Positions 41,248 to 50,600 of a stretch of DNA of 64,000 bases are shown here, piece after piece (positions within the stretch are counted from its first letter, which is position 1; each line of letters starts with the position of its first letter). Source of the stretch: Streptomyces sp. AP-93. Its GTDB lineage: Bacteria > Actinomycetota > Actinomycetes > Streptomycetales > Streptomycetaceae. The notes beneath the pieces are model-generated. The model had not been told where the DNA came from. It did no database searches and saw only the letters and a program-made list of their open reading frames with translations. The stretch lies in the NCBI RefSeq assembly GCF_022808175.1, contig NZ_JALGBX010000002.1:248001-312000 (forward strand), given 5' to 3'. The translations under genes and the position numbers were made by a program.

Positions 41248-43338
41248 TCAGACTCCGATGTTCTTGCCGTCCTTGCGCCAGACCGAGACGACCGCCGGGC
41301 GGACGATCTTGCCGGGTCCGTCGGGCCACACCGACTGCGGGTTCTCGACGGACGCCCCGTCGAGCTCACCCGGGTGCTGGACGGCGACCAGAACGCGCTT
41401 GTCCTGGATGATCGGGCCACAGGTCTCGGCGCCGCGCGGAACGGTCAGGAACTGCTTCAGCTCACCGCGGCGCTCCCCGGCGGTCGCGACACCGAACAGG
41501 CCGTCGTGCGAGCCGAGCTGGTTGCCGTCCGTGGAGATCCACAGGTTGCCGTGCGGGTCGAAGGCCACGTTGTCCGGGCAGGAGATCGGGCTGACCTTGT
41601 CCTTCGGGAAGCCCGCGAAGTAGGTCGCCGGGTCGTTCGGGTCACCGGCGACCAGGAAGAGCCGCCAGGCGAACCCGTCGCCGGCCGGGTCGTCGAAGTT
41701 CTCGGCGAGCTCCAGGATCTGGCCGTGCTTGTTGCCGTTGCGCGGGTTGGCCTCGTCGGCGGGGGCCTTGCCGGCGGCGCCGCGGTCCTTGTTGTTGGTC
41801 AGTGCGATGTAGACGCGGCCGGTGCGCGGGGACGGCTCGACGTCCTCGGGGCGGTCCATCTTGGTGGCGCCCACCTTGTCGGCGGCCTGACGCGTGAAGA
41901 CGTAGACCTCCTCGGCGGTCATGCCCTCGACATGCGAGACGTTGCCGGTGGCCAGCTTGATCCACACGCCGGAACCGTCGAACTCGCCGTCGGTGGGGAG
42001 CTTGCCGGAGCCGTCGATCTCGGCGGCCGGGGTGTCGCCGGTGAGCTTGGCGACGTAGAGGGTGCCCTCGTCGAGCAGCGTGAGGTTGTGCTCCTTCGCC
42101 GCGCGCGAGCTGCCCTTCTTCATCTGCTTCGACGAGACGAACTTGTAGAAGTAGTCGAAGCGCTCGTCGTCGCCCATGTAGACGACCGGGCGGCCGTCCT
42201 CGGTCAGGCGGGGCTGCGCGGCCTCGTGCTTGAAGCGGCCGAGCGCGGTGCGCTTGCGCGGGACGGAGTTCACGTCGTACGGGTCCAGCTCGACGACCCA
42301 GCCGTGGCGGTGGGACTCGTTGGGCTCCTGCGCGACGTCGAAGCGCTTGTCGAACCGCTCCCACTTGCGCTCGGTGGCGCCGGCGGTCACGCCGTAGCGC
42401 TTCAGGCGGGCGGCCTGGGTGGGCTCGGTGACCAGGCCGGCGTTGCCGAAGTACTGGTTGAAGTTCTCCTCGCCGTGGAGGGTGGTGCCCCACGGGGTGG
42501 TGCCGCCGGCGCAGTTGTTGAGGGTGCCGAGCACCTTGGTGCCGGTGGCGTCGACCGAGGTCTTCACCAGCTCGGAGCCGGCGGCCGGGCCGGTCAGCTT
42601 GAACTCGCTGGTGGCGGTCAGGCGGCGGTTGAGGCGGTGGCGGCTGATGGCCGTCAGCTTGCCGCTGCGGTGGTCCTCCTGGACCGCGACCACGGACAGG
42701 CCGTGCGCGGCCCAGGCGATCTCGACCTGCTCGCGGGTCGGGTTGGCCGCGTCGTACGCCTTGAACATGAGCTGCTCGTCCGTGTACTCGTGGTTGGCCA
42801 CGAGCAGCTGCTGGCGCTCGTAGTCGCCGCCGAGCGGGAGCAGGCTCAGGAAGTCGTTGTTGTAGCCGAACTGACCGGCCTGCGCGGCGGCGGTCTGGTT
42901 GTCCGGGTTGAAGCCCGGCGCACCCTTGACGATCGGGTCGCCCCAGCGGATGACCACGTTCTGCTCGTGGCCCTCCGGGACCGTGACCTGGTCGGCGGTG
43001 TTCGGCGCGACCGGCGTGAAGCGCAGACCGCGGGCGCCCGCGGCGTTGACCCCGGCGGCGCCGGCGCGCTGCGCCTCGACCGTCGGGTCCGCGGAGGCGG
43101 AGGAGCCGTTGCCGCTCAGCGTGATGGCGGTACCGGCGGCCGAGGCGACCGTGACGACGGCGGCGGAGCGGAGCATCGCGCGGCGGGAGTAGGCGCGGGC
43201 TATGACATCGCCGGCGTACTCGTTGTCGCTGGTGTTCGGCACCTCGTGGAAGCAGGCGTCGCCGCAGCGGTAGCGGCAGGTGAGAGCGGAACGGCCGCCC
43301 CCGTGAGAAGTGCCGATGAGCGGCAGGAGCTTGCGCAC
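41248..43338 (-). CDS. PhoX-family alkaline phosphatase, Tat-exported
   Basis: A 696-residue PhoX/DUF839 protein. The twin-arginine motif SRRAMLRSAA lies at about 51-60 after an unusually long, Cys-containing N-region (TCRYRCGDACF), and the hydrophobic segment ends near SSASA. The large beta-propeller body has LVANHEYTDEQL, GTLNNCAGGTTPWGTTLHGEEN, RHGWVVELDPYD, RPEDVEPSP and CPDNVAFDPHGNLWISTDG, all typical. PhoX enzymes release phosphate from organic esters with Ca2+/Fe3+. GTG 43338 follows GGAGGAC. A PHO box about 100 bp upstream supports PhoP control. Confidence 0.93.
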   Translation of the reverse strand: MRKLLPLIGTSHGGGRSALTCRYRCGDACFHEVPNTSDNEYAGDVIARAYSRRAMLRSAAVVTVASAAGTAITLSGNGSSASADPTVEAQRAGAAGVNAAGARGLRFTPVAPNTADQVTVPEGHEQNVVIRWGDPIVKGAPGFNPDNQTAAAQAGQFGYNNDFLSLLPLGGDYERQQLLVANHEYTDEQLMFKAYDAANPTREQVEIAWAAHGLSVVAVQEDHRSGKLTAISRHRLNRRLTATSEFKLTGPAAGSELVKTSVDATGTKVLGTLNNCAGGTTPWGTTLHGEENFNQYFGNAGLVTEPTQAARLKRYGVTAGATERKWERFDKRFDVAQEPNESHRHGWVVELDPYDVNSVPRKRTALGRFKHEAAQPRLTEDGRPVVYMGDDERFDYFYKFVSSKQMKKGSSRAAKEHNLTLLDEGTLYVAKLTGDTPAAEIDGSGKLPTDGEFDGSGVWIKLATGNVSHVEGMTAEEVYVFTRQAADKVGATKMDRPEDVEPSPRTGRVYIALTNNKDRGAAGKAPADEANPRNGNKHGQILELAENFDDPAGDGFAWRLFLVAGDPNDPATYFAGFPKDKVSPISCPDNVAFDPHGNLWISTDGNQLGSHDGLFGVATAGERRGELKQFLTVPRGAETCGPIIQDKRVLVAVQHPGELDGASVENPQSVWPDGPGKIVRPAVVSVWRKDGKNIGV

Positions 43339-43431
43339 GAGTGTCCTCCGTAGATGCACGGTCCCCGACAACGTGTCGGAACAATCCGTCGGTGACGCTA
43401 TGGGCGGGTTGCGCCGAAGCGGCGGCCGCTG

Positions 43432-43449
43432 GGTGAACGCCCGGTGAAT
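43432..43449 (-). promoter_or_regulatory. PHO box (PhoP direct repeats) upstream of phoX-like gene
   Basis: On the minus strand ATTCACC (43449-43443) and GTTCACC (43438-43432) are direct repeats with exactly 11-bp periodicity, the format of the Streptomyces PhoP box. They lie about 95 bp upstream of the GTG of a secreted phosphatase, a classical PhoP target. Confidence 0.75.
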
Positions 43450-43630
43450 CCGGCACGTCGGGGCGGCAGTTCGGAGGCGGAAGGGGTGTGTTTGAGCAGT
43501 GGGCGCCACGAAAGGTGCCCCTCCCGAAGTTCCGGCCAAGGGGCCGATAACCTTACGTGTCCACTCTGGGCAGGGATCTACCGCGCCTCACGGACAAATG
43601 ACGCACGCACTCATGCGAAAGGCCTGGCCC

Positions 43631-45265
43631 ATGGGTATTCGGAGCTTGTTGCGCAAGGTGTTCGGACGGACCTCTGATTCGGTTCCGGAGACGACCGGCA
43701 CCCCTTCGGCGGCCCTCCCGAGCCAGACCGAACGCACCCCCCTGGACGCGGCGGCCGAGCTGGTCGCCGCCTCCTTCGACAACCCCACTGTTCCCCCGCA
43801 GTCCACCCCCCGGGACCTCGAACCGGGCACGGTGCTCACGGCCCCGGCCCCGGCCCCCAACCCGGACCCCACGGTCCCGGAGGCCCGCCGGAGTTCCCCC
43901 GCCGGAGGTTCGCCGGCAGCCCCCGCGGCGCCGTCCACCCCGACGGCCCCGGCCGCCGAAGCGGAGCCCGTCGCCGCCGAAGCGGAACCGGTCGCCGAGG
44001 AGGAGACCCCGGTCGCCGAGGCTGTGACCGAGCCCGAGCATGTGGCCGAAGCCGCAGCCGAGCCCGAGGTCACAGCCGAGGCGGAGGCCGAGCCCGAGGT
44101 TGTGGCCGAGGCCGCAGCCGAGCCCGAGGCCGAACAGGCCGTCGAGGCAACGCCGGAGCCCCTCGCGGCCGAGGCGGACGCCACCGCGCCCGAGGCCGCC
44201 GCCGAGGTGGCGGAGGCCGAAGCCGAGCCGCTCGCCGCTCCGGCCGCCGAGGCGGAGGCCGAGCCCGAGGCGGACGCAGCCGCTGTCGCCGCCCCGGCGG
44301 AGCCGGCCGAGTCCGAGCCCCTCGCCGCCGAGTCCGAGGCCGACCCGGCCCTGGCCGCAGCGCCCGAGGAGGAGCCCACGCCCGAGGCGCACACCGAGCC
44401 GCAGGCCGACGTAGCGGCCCCGGAAGCGGACACCGAGACCGAGCCGGAGCCGCAGCCCGCTGCCGAGGCGGAGCCCCTCGCGGCCGATGCCGAGGCGCCG
44501 CAGGCGCAGGACACCGCCGAGGTGGAGCCTGCTGCGGCCGAGGCCGAGGCCGAGGCCGAGGACACCGCCGAGGCCGAGCTCCTCACCGCCGATGCCGCCG
44601 CAGGCGGCCCCGCCCACTCCCTCGCCGCCCTCAAGCGGCAGGCGCCCCCGCTGGCGGCCGCGTACAAGGCCGCCGGGCAGGCCCTGCGCGCCAAGGGCAA
44701 GGCCGGCGCCCGCGCCACCGTGTTCCTCGTGGTCGACCGGTCGGGCTCGATGCGCCCGTTCTACAAGGACGGCAGCGTCCAGCACCTCGCCGACCACGCC
44801 CTCGCCCTCGCCGCGCACCTCGACGAGAACGCCACCGTCCACACGGTCTTCTTCTCCACGGACGTGGACGGCACCGCCGACCTCACCCTCGACGCGTACG
44901 ACGAGGCCTGGGTCGAGGCCCGCCACGCGGAGCTCGGCCGGATGGGCCGCACCAGCTACCACGTGGCCGTGGAGGCCGTCGTGGAGCGCTACCAGAAGGA
45001 CGGCGGCGAGGGCCCGGCCCTGGTCGTGTTCCAGACGGACGGCGCGCCCGACAACGTCCGCCCCGCCCGCCAGGCGATCGCCGACGCGGCCGCCACCGCC
45101 CCCGGCATCCACTGGCAGTTCGTCGCCTTCGGCGAGCACGACGCCAAGGCCTTCGACTTCCTGCGCAAGCTGGACGCCGACAACGCCGGCTTCTTCCACG
45201 CCGGCCCCGCACCGGCCGAAGTGACCTCGGCCGCCCTCCTCAAGGGCCTGCTGGAGAAGTTCTAG
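43631..45265 (+). CDS. TerF/TerY-like vWA protein with Ala/Glu/Pro-rich spacer
   Basis: A 544-residue protein. A short basic start ([12 protein letters not shown]) is followed by a low-complexity Ala/Glu/Pro region of about 210 residues (about 110-320, many AEAEP and EPLAAEAE units). The C-terminal von Willebrand A domain has the MIDAS motif DRSGSM (Asp369), Thr in FFSTDVDG and Asp in FQTDGAPD; it is close to the tellurite-resistance TerF/TerY proteins. The acidic spacer probably forms an extended linker or binds basic partners. It is cytoplasmic; no other ter genes are adjacent. ATG 43631 is the closest start to the basic head; earlier in-frame starts lack support. Confidence 0.85.
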   Translation: MGIRSLLRKVFGRTSDSVPETTGTPSAALPSQTERTPLDAAAELVAASFDNPTVPPQSTPRDLEPGTVLTAPAPAPNPDPTVPEARRSSPAGGSPAAPAAPSTPTAPAAEAEPVAAEAEPVAEEETPVAEAVTEPEHVAEAAAEPEVTAEAEAEPEVVAEAAAEPEAEQAVEATPEPLAAEADATAPEAAAEVAEAEAEPLAAPAAEAEAEPEADAAAVAAPAEPAESEPLAAESEADPALAAAPEEEPTPEAHTEPQADVAAPEADTETEPEPQPAAEAEPLAADAEAPQAQDTAEVEPAAAEAEAEAEDTAEAELLTADAAAGGPAHSLAALKRQAPPLAAAYKAAGQALRAKGKAGARATVFLVVDRSGSMRPFYKDGSVQHLADHALALAAHLDENATVHTVFFSTDVDGTADLTLDAYDEAWVEARHAELGRMGRTSYHVAVEAVVERYQKDGGEGPALVVFQTDGAPDNVRPARQAIADAAATAPGIHWQFVAFGEHDAKAFDFLRKLDADNAGFFHAGPAPAEVTSAALLKGLLEKF

Positions 45266-45273
45266 AAACACAG

Positions 45274-45314
45274 AAGAAGGGCCCGGGATCCGTAACGGAT
45301 CCCGGGCCCTTCTT
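45274..45314. terminator. 20-bp-arm bidirectional terminator
   Basis: AAGAAGGGCCCGGGATCCGT (45274-45293) and its exact inverse (45295-45314) flank one base; T-rich ends lie on both sides (tcttt rightward, ttctt leftward). It separates the convergent vWA and aspS genes, 8 and 13 bp from their stops. Confidence 0.92.
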
Positions 45315-45326
45315 TCGTACTACGGC

Positions 45327-47132
45327 CTACTGGTGAGGCTTGACTGCCTTGTCGACCGGCTCGCTCGTCTTCGTCTCCACCGGCTTGCGCAGCGCGATGT
45401 TCAGCTCGCGCAGGCGGGACTCCTCCAGGATGGTGGGCGCGCCCATCATCAGGTCCTGCGCGTTGCCGTTGAGCGGGAAGGCGATGGTCTCGCGGATGTT
45501 CGGCTCGTCGGCGAGCAGCATCACGATGCGGTCCACGCCCGGGGCGATGCCACCGTGCGGCGGGGCGCCGAGGCGGAAGGCGCGCAGCATGCCCGCGAAC
45601 TCGCGCTCGACGGTCTCGGCCTCGTAACCGGCGATCGCGAAGGCCTTCAGCATGACCTCGGGCTCGTGGTTGCGGATGGCGCCGGAGGACAGCTCGATGC
45701 CGTTGCAGACGATGTCGTACTGCCACGCCAGGATGTCGAGCGGGTCCTTCTCCTCCAGGTCCTTCATGCCGCCCTGCGGCATGGAGAACGGGTTGTGGGA
45801 GAAGTCGATCTTGCCGGTCTCCTCGTCCGCCTCGAACATCGGGAAGTCGACGATCCAGCAGAAGCGGAAGACGTCCTCCTCGAACTGCCCGGCGCGCTTG
45901 GAGGCCTCGACGCGGACGCCCGCCATGATCTTGGAGACCTCGTCGAACTCGCCCGCGCCGAAGAACACGGCGTGACCTGCGGCAAGCCCCAGGCGCTCGG
46001 TGAGGACCTTGACATTCTCCTCGGTGAGGAACTTGGCGATCGGGCCGGTCAGCGCACCGTCCTCGCCCACGCGGACCCAGGCCAGGCCCTTGGCGCCGAG
46101 CGAGATCGCGTACTCGCCGAGGCCGTCGAAGAACTTGCGCGGCTGGGCGGCGGTGTCCGGGACGGCCAGGGCGCGCACGTGCTTGCCGGCGAACGCCTTG
46201 AACTCCGAGCCCTCGAACACGTCGGTAATGTCGACGAGCTCCAGCTTGGAACGCAGGTCGGGCTTGTCGTTGCCGTACTTCATCATCGACTCGCGGAAGG
46301 GGATCCGCGGGAACGGCGAGGTGACCGGGCGGCCCTTGCCGAACTCGGTGAAGATCTCCGTCATCAGCCGCTCGATGGGCTGGAAGACGTCCTCCTGCTC
46401 GACGAAGGACATCTCGACGTCGAGCTGGTAGAACTCGCCCGGCGAGCGGTCGGCGCGGGCGTCCTCGTCGCGGAAGCAGGGCGCGATCTGGAAGTACCGG
46501 TCGAAGCCGGAGATCATCAGCAGCTGCTTGAACTGCTGCGGCGCCTGCGGGAGCGCGTAGAACTTGCCCGGGTTCAGGCGGGACGGAACGACGAAGTCAC
46601 GGGCGCCCTCGGGGGAGGTCGCGGTGAGGATCGGGGTCGCCATCTCGTTGAAGCCGAGGGCCACCATCTTGGAGCGGATGGAGGCGATGACGGCCGAGCG
46701 CAGCATGATGTTGCGGTGCATGCGCTCGCGGCGCAGGTCGAGGAAGCGGTACTCCAGGCGGCGCTCCTCGTTCACCCCGTCGTCGGTGTTGATGGTGAAG
46801 GGCAGCGGGGCGGCGGCGCCGAGCACCTCGACCGCGGTGACCTCGACCTCGATGTCGCCGGTGGCGAGCTCGGGGTTGACGTTGTCCGCGCCGCGGGAGA
46901 CGACCTTGCCGTCGATGCGGACGACGGTCTCCTTGGTGACGCTGCTCAGCGCCTCGTTCGCGGCCGTGCCGGGACGGGCGACGAGCTGCGTGATGCCGTA
47001 GTGGTCACGCAGATCGATGAAGAGGATGCCGCCCAGGTCTCGACGATTGTGCAGCCAGCCGCTCAGCCGGACGTCGGAGGCGACGTCGGAGGCACGAAGC
47101 TCGCCGCACGTGTGGGACCTGTACCGATGCAT
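45327..47132 (-). CDS. aspS: aspartyl-tRNA synthetase (probably non-discriminating)
   Basis: A 601-residue bacterial-type AspRS. It has an N-terminal OB-fold anticodon domain ([20 protein letters not shown]), class II motif 1 near [15 protein letters not shown], motif 2 [19 protein letters not shown], a GAD insertion domain (about 310-420) and motif 3 [13 protein letters not shown]. It charges tRNA-Asp; in actinobacteria lacking AsnRS it also charges tRNA-Asn for GatCAB, hence the non-discriminating label (inference). It is divergent from the PAS/SpoIIE regulator gene, an arrangement I recognise as conserved in streptomycetes. Confidence 0.96.
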   Translation of the reverse strand: MHRYRSHTCGELRASDVASDVRLSGWLHNRRDLGGILFIDLRDHYGITQLVARPGTAANEALSSVTKETVVRIDGKVVSRGADNVNPELATGDIEVEVTAVEVLGAAAPLPFTINTDDGVNEERRLEYRFLDLRRERMHRNIMLRSAVIASIRSKMVALGFNEMATPILTATSPEGARDFVVPSRLNPGKFYALPQAPQQFKQLLMISGFDRYFQIAPCFRDEDARADRSPGEFYQLDVEMSFVEQEDVFQPIERLMTEIFTEFGKGRPVTSPFPRIPFRESMMKYGNDKPDLRSKLELVDITDVFEGSEFKAFAGKHVRALAVPDTAAQPRKFFDGLGEYAISLGAKGLAWVRVGEDGALTGPIAKFLTEENVKVLTERLGLAAGHAVFFGAGEFDEVSKIMAGVRVEASKRAGQFEEDVFRFCWIVDFPMFEADEETGKIDFSHNPFSMPQGGMKDLEEKDPLDILAWQYDIVCNGIELSSGAIRNHEPEVMLKAFAIAGYEAETVEREFAGMLRAFRLGAPPHGGIAPGVDRIVMLLADEPNIRETIAFPLNGNAQDLMMGAPTILEESRLRELNIALRKPVETKTSEPVDKAVKPHQ

Positions 47133-47268
47133 CAGTCATCCAGTTCTACGTGATACCAGGGTGGATTCAACCGTCCCAAGGTTACCGTCCGGGGCGGGAG
47201 CCCGTGCGGGCCAGCCCGCCGGGGGTGTGAACAGGCACGCCAGGCGGATGACCTGTAAAGATGACCAG

Positions 47269-49485
47269 GTGCGCACAGAGGACGTCCTGGCCGCCATCGC
47301 GACCGGTTTGTGGCGATGGGACAACGCCTCCGGGACGGTCACCCTCGACAGCGAGGCCGCCCGGCTGCTCGGGCTGCCCGCCGAGCCCGCCCAGCTGCCC
47401 GAGGTCGCCGTGCGCTCGCGCTTCCACCCGGTGGACTGGAACGAGATCAACGGCATCGTGAACCTCGCGGTCGCCGAGGGCACCCTCGCCGAGGCCCGGC
47501 TGCGGATCATGGACGAGGACGGGCGCGTGCTGCGCACCGTGCGCAGCCGCTCGAAGCCGCTGGAGAACCGCGCCCCGGACGGCCGCCTCGACTACGAGCT
47601 GATCGGCACGATCCAGGAGATAGCCGAAGCCCAGCCCGGCACCACGGCCGTGCACACCCCCATCACCGGTGACTGGCGCCGCTCGCGCGAGGCGTTCCTG
47701 CTCGACGCCGGGCGGGCGCTGGCCGAGGCCCGCTCCACCGCCGAGGTCCTGCGGGTGGCGGCCTCGCTGTCCATGCCCGGGTTCATCCCCGACGGTCTGG
47801 CCGTCTTCGGCGTGTCCGGCGACCGGCTGTCGATCATCGGGCACCACGGGCACGATCCCGGGGACGAGGGCCCCTTCGCGGACATGCCGCTGCAGACCGA
47901 CTACCCGGCCGCGGAGGTCGTCCGTACCGGGCGGGCGATCTACCTCCCGAGCCCCGACGACTACAAGCGGCGCTTCCCCACCACCTGGCCGCTCGCCCAG
48001 CGCTTCGACCGGATCTCCTGGGCCTTCCTGCCGCTGATCGTCGCGGGGCGCACCATGGGCGCCTGGATGGCCGCGTTCAAACACCCGGTGTCCTTCTCGC
48101 CCGACGAGCGCTCCGTCCTGACGACGGTGGCCCGGATGCTCGCGCAGGCCCTCCAGCGCGCCGGGGTGGCCGAATCCGAGCGAGAGCTCACCACCGGCCT
48201 CCAGCGGTCGATGATGCCCCAGCTCGGCCCCGAGATCCCCGGGATGACCCTCGCCGCGCGCTACGTGCCGACCGGCGGCGGGCTCCAGGTCGGCGGCGAC
48301 TGGTACGACATGATCCCGCTGCCGTCGGGACGGTTCGCGCTGGTCATCGGCGACGTCCAGGGCCACGACGTGCGGGCGGCCGGGCTCATGGGCCAGCTCC
48401 GGATCGCGGTGCGCGCGTACGCCTCCGAGGGCCACCGGCCCGACGCGGTGCTCTCGCGCGCCTCCCGCTTCCTGGCGGGCCTGTGCTCGGAGCAGGACAC
48501 CGGGTCGGACACGGGCCGCCCGGGCACGGGCGGAGGCGGCGGGGGCATGGGCGGCGGGGACTCCGATTTCCAGAGCCCGCGCTTCGCGACCTGCCTCTAC
48601 GTGGAGTGCGATCCGCAGACCGGCCTGCTGGAGGTGGCCCGCGCCGGGCACCCCGACCCGGCGGTGCGGATGGCCGACGGCACGGTCCTGATGCGGCCCA
48701 CGGCGGGCGGGCTGCCGCTCGGCATCGTGCCGGACACCGACTACCCGACGACGCGGTTCACCCTGGAACCCGGCGAGACGATGATGCTCTGCACCGACGG
48801 GCTCATCGAGACGGGCGGGCACGACCTCGACACGGGCTGGGCCCGGCTGCGGGCCATCCTGGAGTCGCAGGTCCCCGACCCCCAGGACCCGGAGCCCCGC
48901 CACCTGGAGCGGCTGGCCGACCTGCTGGTCCAGGCGGTGCACGGCCCGTCCTCGCACCACACCACCGGTCCGCTGGCCGACCGGCGCGAGGACGACATCG
49001 CCGTGGTCCTGCTCTGCCGCGAGGGCGAGGGCTGCGGCTGCGAGACCCCGCTGCTGCACCCGTCGCGGCCGGCCCGGCGCACCATGACGACCGTCGCCCA
49101 GGCGGAGCCGGAGCGGGTCGCGGGGGTCCGCCAGCAGATCCGGGAGCTGCTGCACGACTGGGCGGACCCGGAGCAGGTCGACGCGGCGGTGCTGATGGTC
49201 TCCGAGATGCTGACGAACGTACTGGTCCACACGGACGGGGACGCCCTGCTGATCGCCGAGGCGGTCGGCGAGCTCGGCTCCCGCCGGCTGCGGGTGGAGG
49301 TCGCGGACGCCTCCGACGAGCTGCCGCACAAGCGGCACCCCGGGGAGATGGCGTCGAGCGGGCGGGGCGTCCTGCTGCTGGAGATGCTCGCGGACGACTG
49401 GGGCGTCGACCCGCGCGGCGAGGGCAAGTCCACGTGGTTCGTACTGAACGAACGTTCCAAACCCGAGACCGACCCGCTGGACTGA
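47269..49485 (+). CDS. PAS-GAF-SpoIIE phosphatase with C-terminal RsbW-like ATPase
   Basis: A 738-residue regulator. Its order is an N-terminal PAS-like domain (VLAAIATGLWRWDNASGTVTL), a GAF domain (about 150-300), a PP2C-type SpoIIE phosphatase (GLQVGGDWYDMIPLP, VIGDVQGHDVRAAGLMGQLR, MLCTDGLIETG; about 330-590) and a HATPase_c kinase domain (VLMVSEMLTNVLVHTDGDA, ASSGRGVLLLEML; about 610-738). Such proteins dephosphorylate and phosphorylate anti-anti-sigma factors, adjusting stress or developmental sigma factors. GTG 47269 is preferred; an in-frame ATG at 47248 would add seven residues. No sigma or anti-sigma gene is adjacent. Confidence 0.9.
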   Translation: MRTEDVLAAIATGLWRWDNASGTVTLDSEAARLLGLPAEPAQLPEVAVRSRFHPVDWNEINGIVNLAVAEGTLAEARLRIMDEDGRVLRTVRSRSKPLENRAPDGRLDYELIGTIQEIAEAQPGTTAVHTPITGDWRRSREAFLLDAGRALAEARSTAEVLRVAASLSMPGFIPDGLAVFGVSGDRLSIIGHHGHDPGDEGPFADMPLQTDYPAAEVVRTGRAIYLPSPDDYKRRFPTTWPLAQRFDRISWAFLPLIVAGRTMGAWMAAFKHPVSFSPDERSVLTTVARMLAQALQRAGVAESERELTTGLQRSMMPQLGPEIPGMTLAARYVPTGGGLQVGGDWYDMIPLPSGRFALVIGDVQGHDVRAAGLMGQLRIAVRAYASEGHRPDAVLSRASRFLAGLCSEQDTGSDTGRPGTGGGGGGMGGGDSDFQSPRFATCLYVECDPQTGLLEVARAGHPDPAVRMADGTVLMRPTAGGLPLGIVPDTDYPTTRFTLEPGETMMLCTDGLIETGGHDLDTGWARLRAILESQVPDPQDPEPRHLERLADLLVQAVHGPSSHHTTGPLADRREDDIAVVLLCREGEGCGCETPLLHPSRPARRTMTTVAQAEPERVAGVRQQIRELLHDWADPEQVDAAVLMVSEMLTNVLVHTDGDALLIAEAVGELGSRRLRVEVADASDELPHKRHPGEMASSGRGVLLLEMLADDWGVDPRGEGKSTWFVLNERSKPETDPLD

Positions 49486-49523
49486 CCTCCGGACGGCGGG
49501 CCCCCGACGTGTTTGGATGAGCC

Positions 49524-50570
49524 GTGCCGACAACTCCCCTGCTGCCCGAGCCCGTACGCCGCCTCGCCGCCTGGTGTGTCGTCGTCCTCCTCGCCACCGC
49601 CGTCCTCGCGCTCGTCGTGTGGCTCTGCACCGTCTTCCGGACGGTGGTCACGCCGGTCCTGCTCGCCGTGCTCGGCACGGCCCTGCTCGGGCCGATGCAC
49701 CGGCGGCTGGTCCGCATGAAGGTCAACCGCTCGCTCGCCGCGGCCCTCACCTGCCTGACCGTGGCCGCCGTGGTCGGCGGGGCCGGCTACATCGTCGTCC
49801 TCGCGCTCATCGAGACCGGCGACCAGATCATCGACTCCCTGCGGAAGGCCGGCGCGGACCTCGCGAAGCACTTCGGGGCGCTCGGCACCTCCCTGGAGGA
49901 CGTGGCCAAGAACTCCAAGGACCTGCTCACCAAGTTCGGCGGAACGGCCGCCTCGGGCGTGGTCACCGGGCTCAGCGTGGTCGCGACGATGCTCGCGACG
50001 GCCCTGCTGGCCATGGTGCTGATCTTCTTCTTCCTCCGCGACTCCGACCGTGCCGTCAGCACGCTGCGCTCGATGGTGCCGAACCGCTCGGGCGACCTGA
50101 TGGAAGCGATGGGGCGGCGCGCGTACGAGGCCGTCGAGGGCTTCATGCGCGGGACCACCTTCGTGGCCCTGGTCGACGCCGTGCTGATCGGCGCGGGTCT
50201 GCTGATCCTGCAGGTCCCCGGCGCGGTGGGGCTGGCCGCCCTGGTGTTCGTGACCGCCTACATCCCCTACCTCGGCGCCTTCCTCTCCGGCGCCGTGGCG
50301 GTCCTCGTCGCCCTCGCCGACCGCGGCTGGGTGATCGGCCTGTGGGCGCTGGGCGTGGTGCTGGCGGTCCAGATGATCGAGGGGTACATCCTCCAGCCCA
50401 TGGTGCAGAGCCGCACGGTGCAGATGCACCCGGCGGTGGTCATGCTGGCGATCACGGCCGGAGCGAGCGTCGCCGGCATCCTCGGGATGCTGCTGGCCGT
50501 ACCGCTGACCGCGGCCTTCTTCGGGGTGGTCTCGGAGCTGCGGTCCCGGTACACGGCGGAAACCGCCTGA
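49524..50570 (+). CDS. AI-2E family transporter
   Basis: A 348-residue protein with about eight transmembrane segments and the family blocks VLLAVLGTALLGPMHRRLV, LIFFFLRDSDRAVSTL, GFMRGTTFVALVDAVLIGAGLLIL and YIPYLGAFLSGAVAVLVAL. Despite the name, many members move Na+/H+ or unknown substrates, and AI-2 export is unproven here. GTG 49524 is 38 bp after the upstream regulator gene. Its stop lies in a 13-bp repeat shared with the convergent trpS gene. Confidence 0.88.
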   Translation: MPTTPLLPEPVRRLAAWCVVVLLATAVLALVVWLCTVFRTVVTPVLLAVLGTALLGPMHRRLVRMKVNRSLAAALTCLTVAAVVGGAGYIVVLALIETGDQIIDSLRKAGADLAKHFGALGTSLEDVAKNSKDLLTKFGGTAASGVVTGLSVVATMLATALLAMVLIFFFLRDSDRAVSTLRSMVPNRSGDLMEAMGRRAYEAVEGFMRGTTFVALVDAVLIGAGLLILQVPGAVGLAALVFVTAYIPYLGAFLSGAVAVLVALADRGWVIGLWALGVVLAVQMIEGYILQPMVQSRTVQMHPAVVMLAITAGASVAGILGMLLAVPLTAAFFGVVSELRSRYTAETA

Positions 50571-50600
50571 TCAGGCCGCCTGATCAGGCCGCCTGATCAA
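50565..50600. repeat. 13-bp palindromic tandem repeat at convergent stops
   Basis: gcctgatcaggcc occurs at 50565 and 50578, and gcctgatcaa at 50591. Each unit holds the 12-bp palindrome gcctgatcaggc. The stops of the AI-2E gene (TGA 50568-50570) and of trpS (TGA in the TGATCA at 50597-50599) both come from this repeat. It may also terminate transcription. Confidence 0.85.

Noticed and set aside
43553..45271. 572-codon minus-strand frame opposite the vWA gene
   Set aside because: Gly/Leu/Arg-rich mirror of the Ala/Glu repeats; the plus strand has a MIDAS domain, SD-independent context and a terminator.
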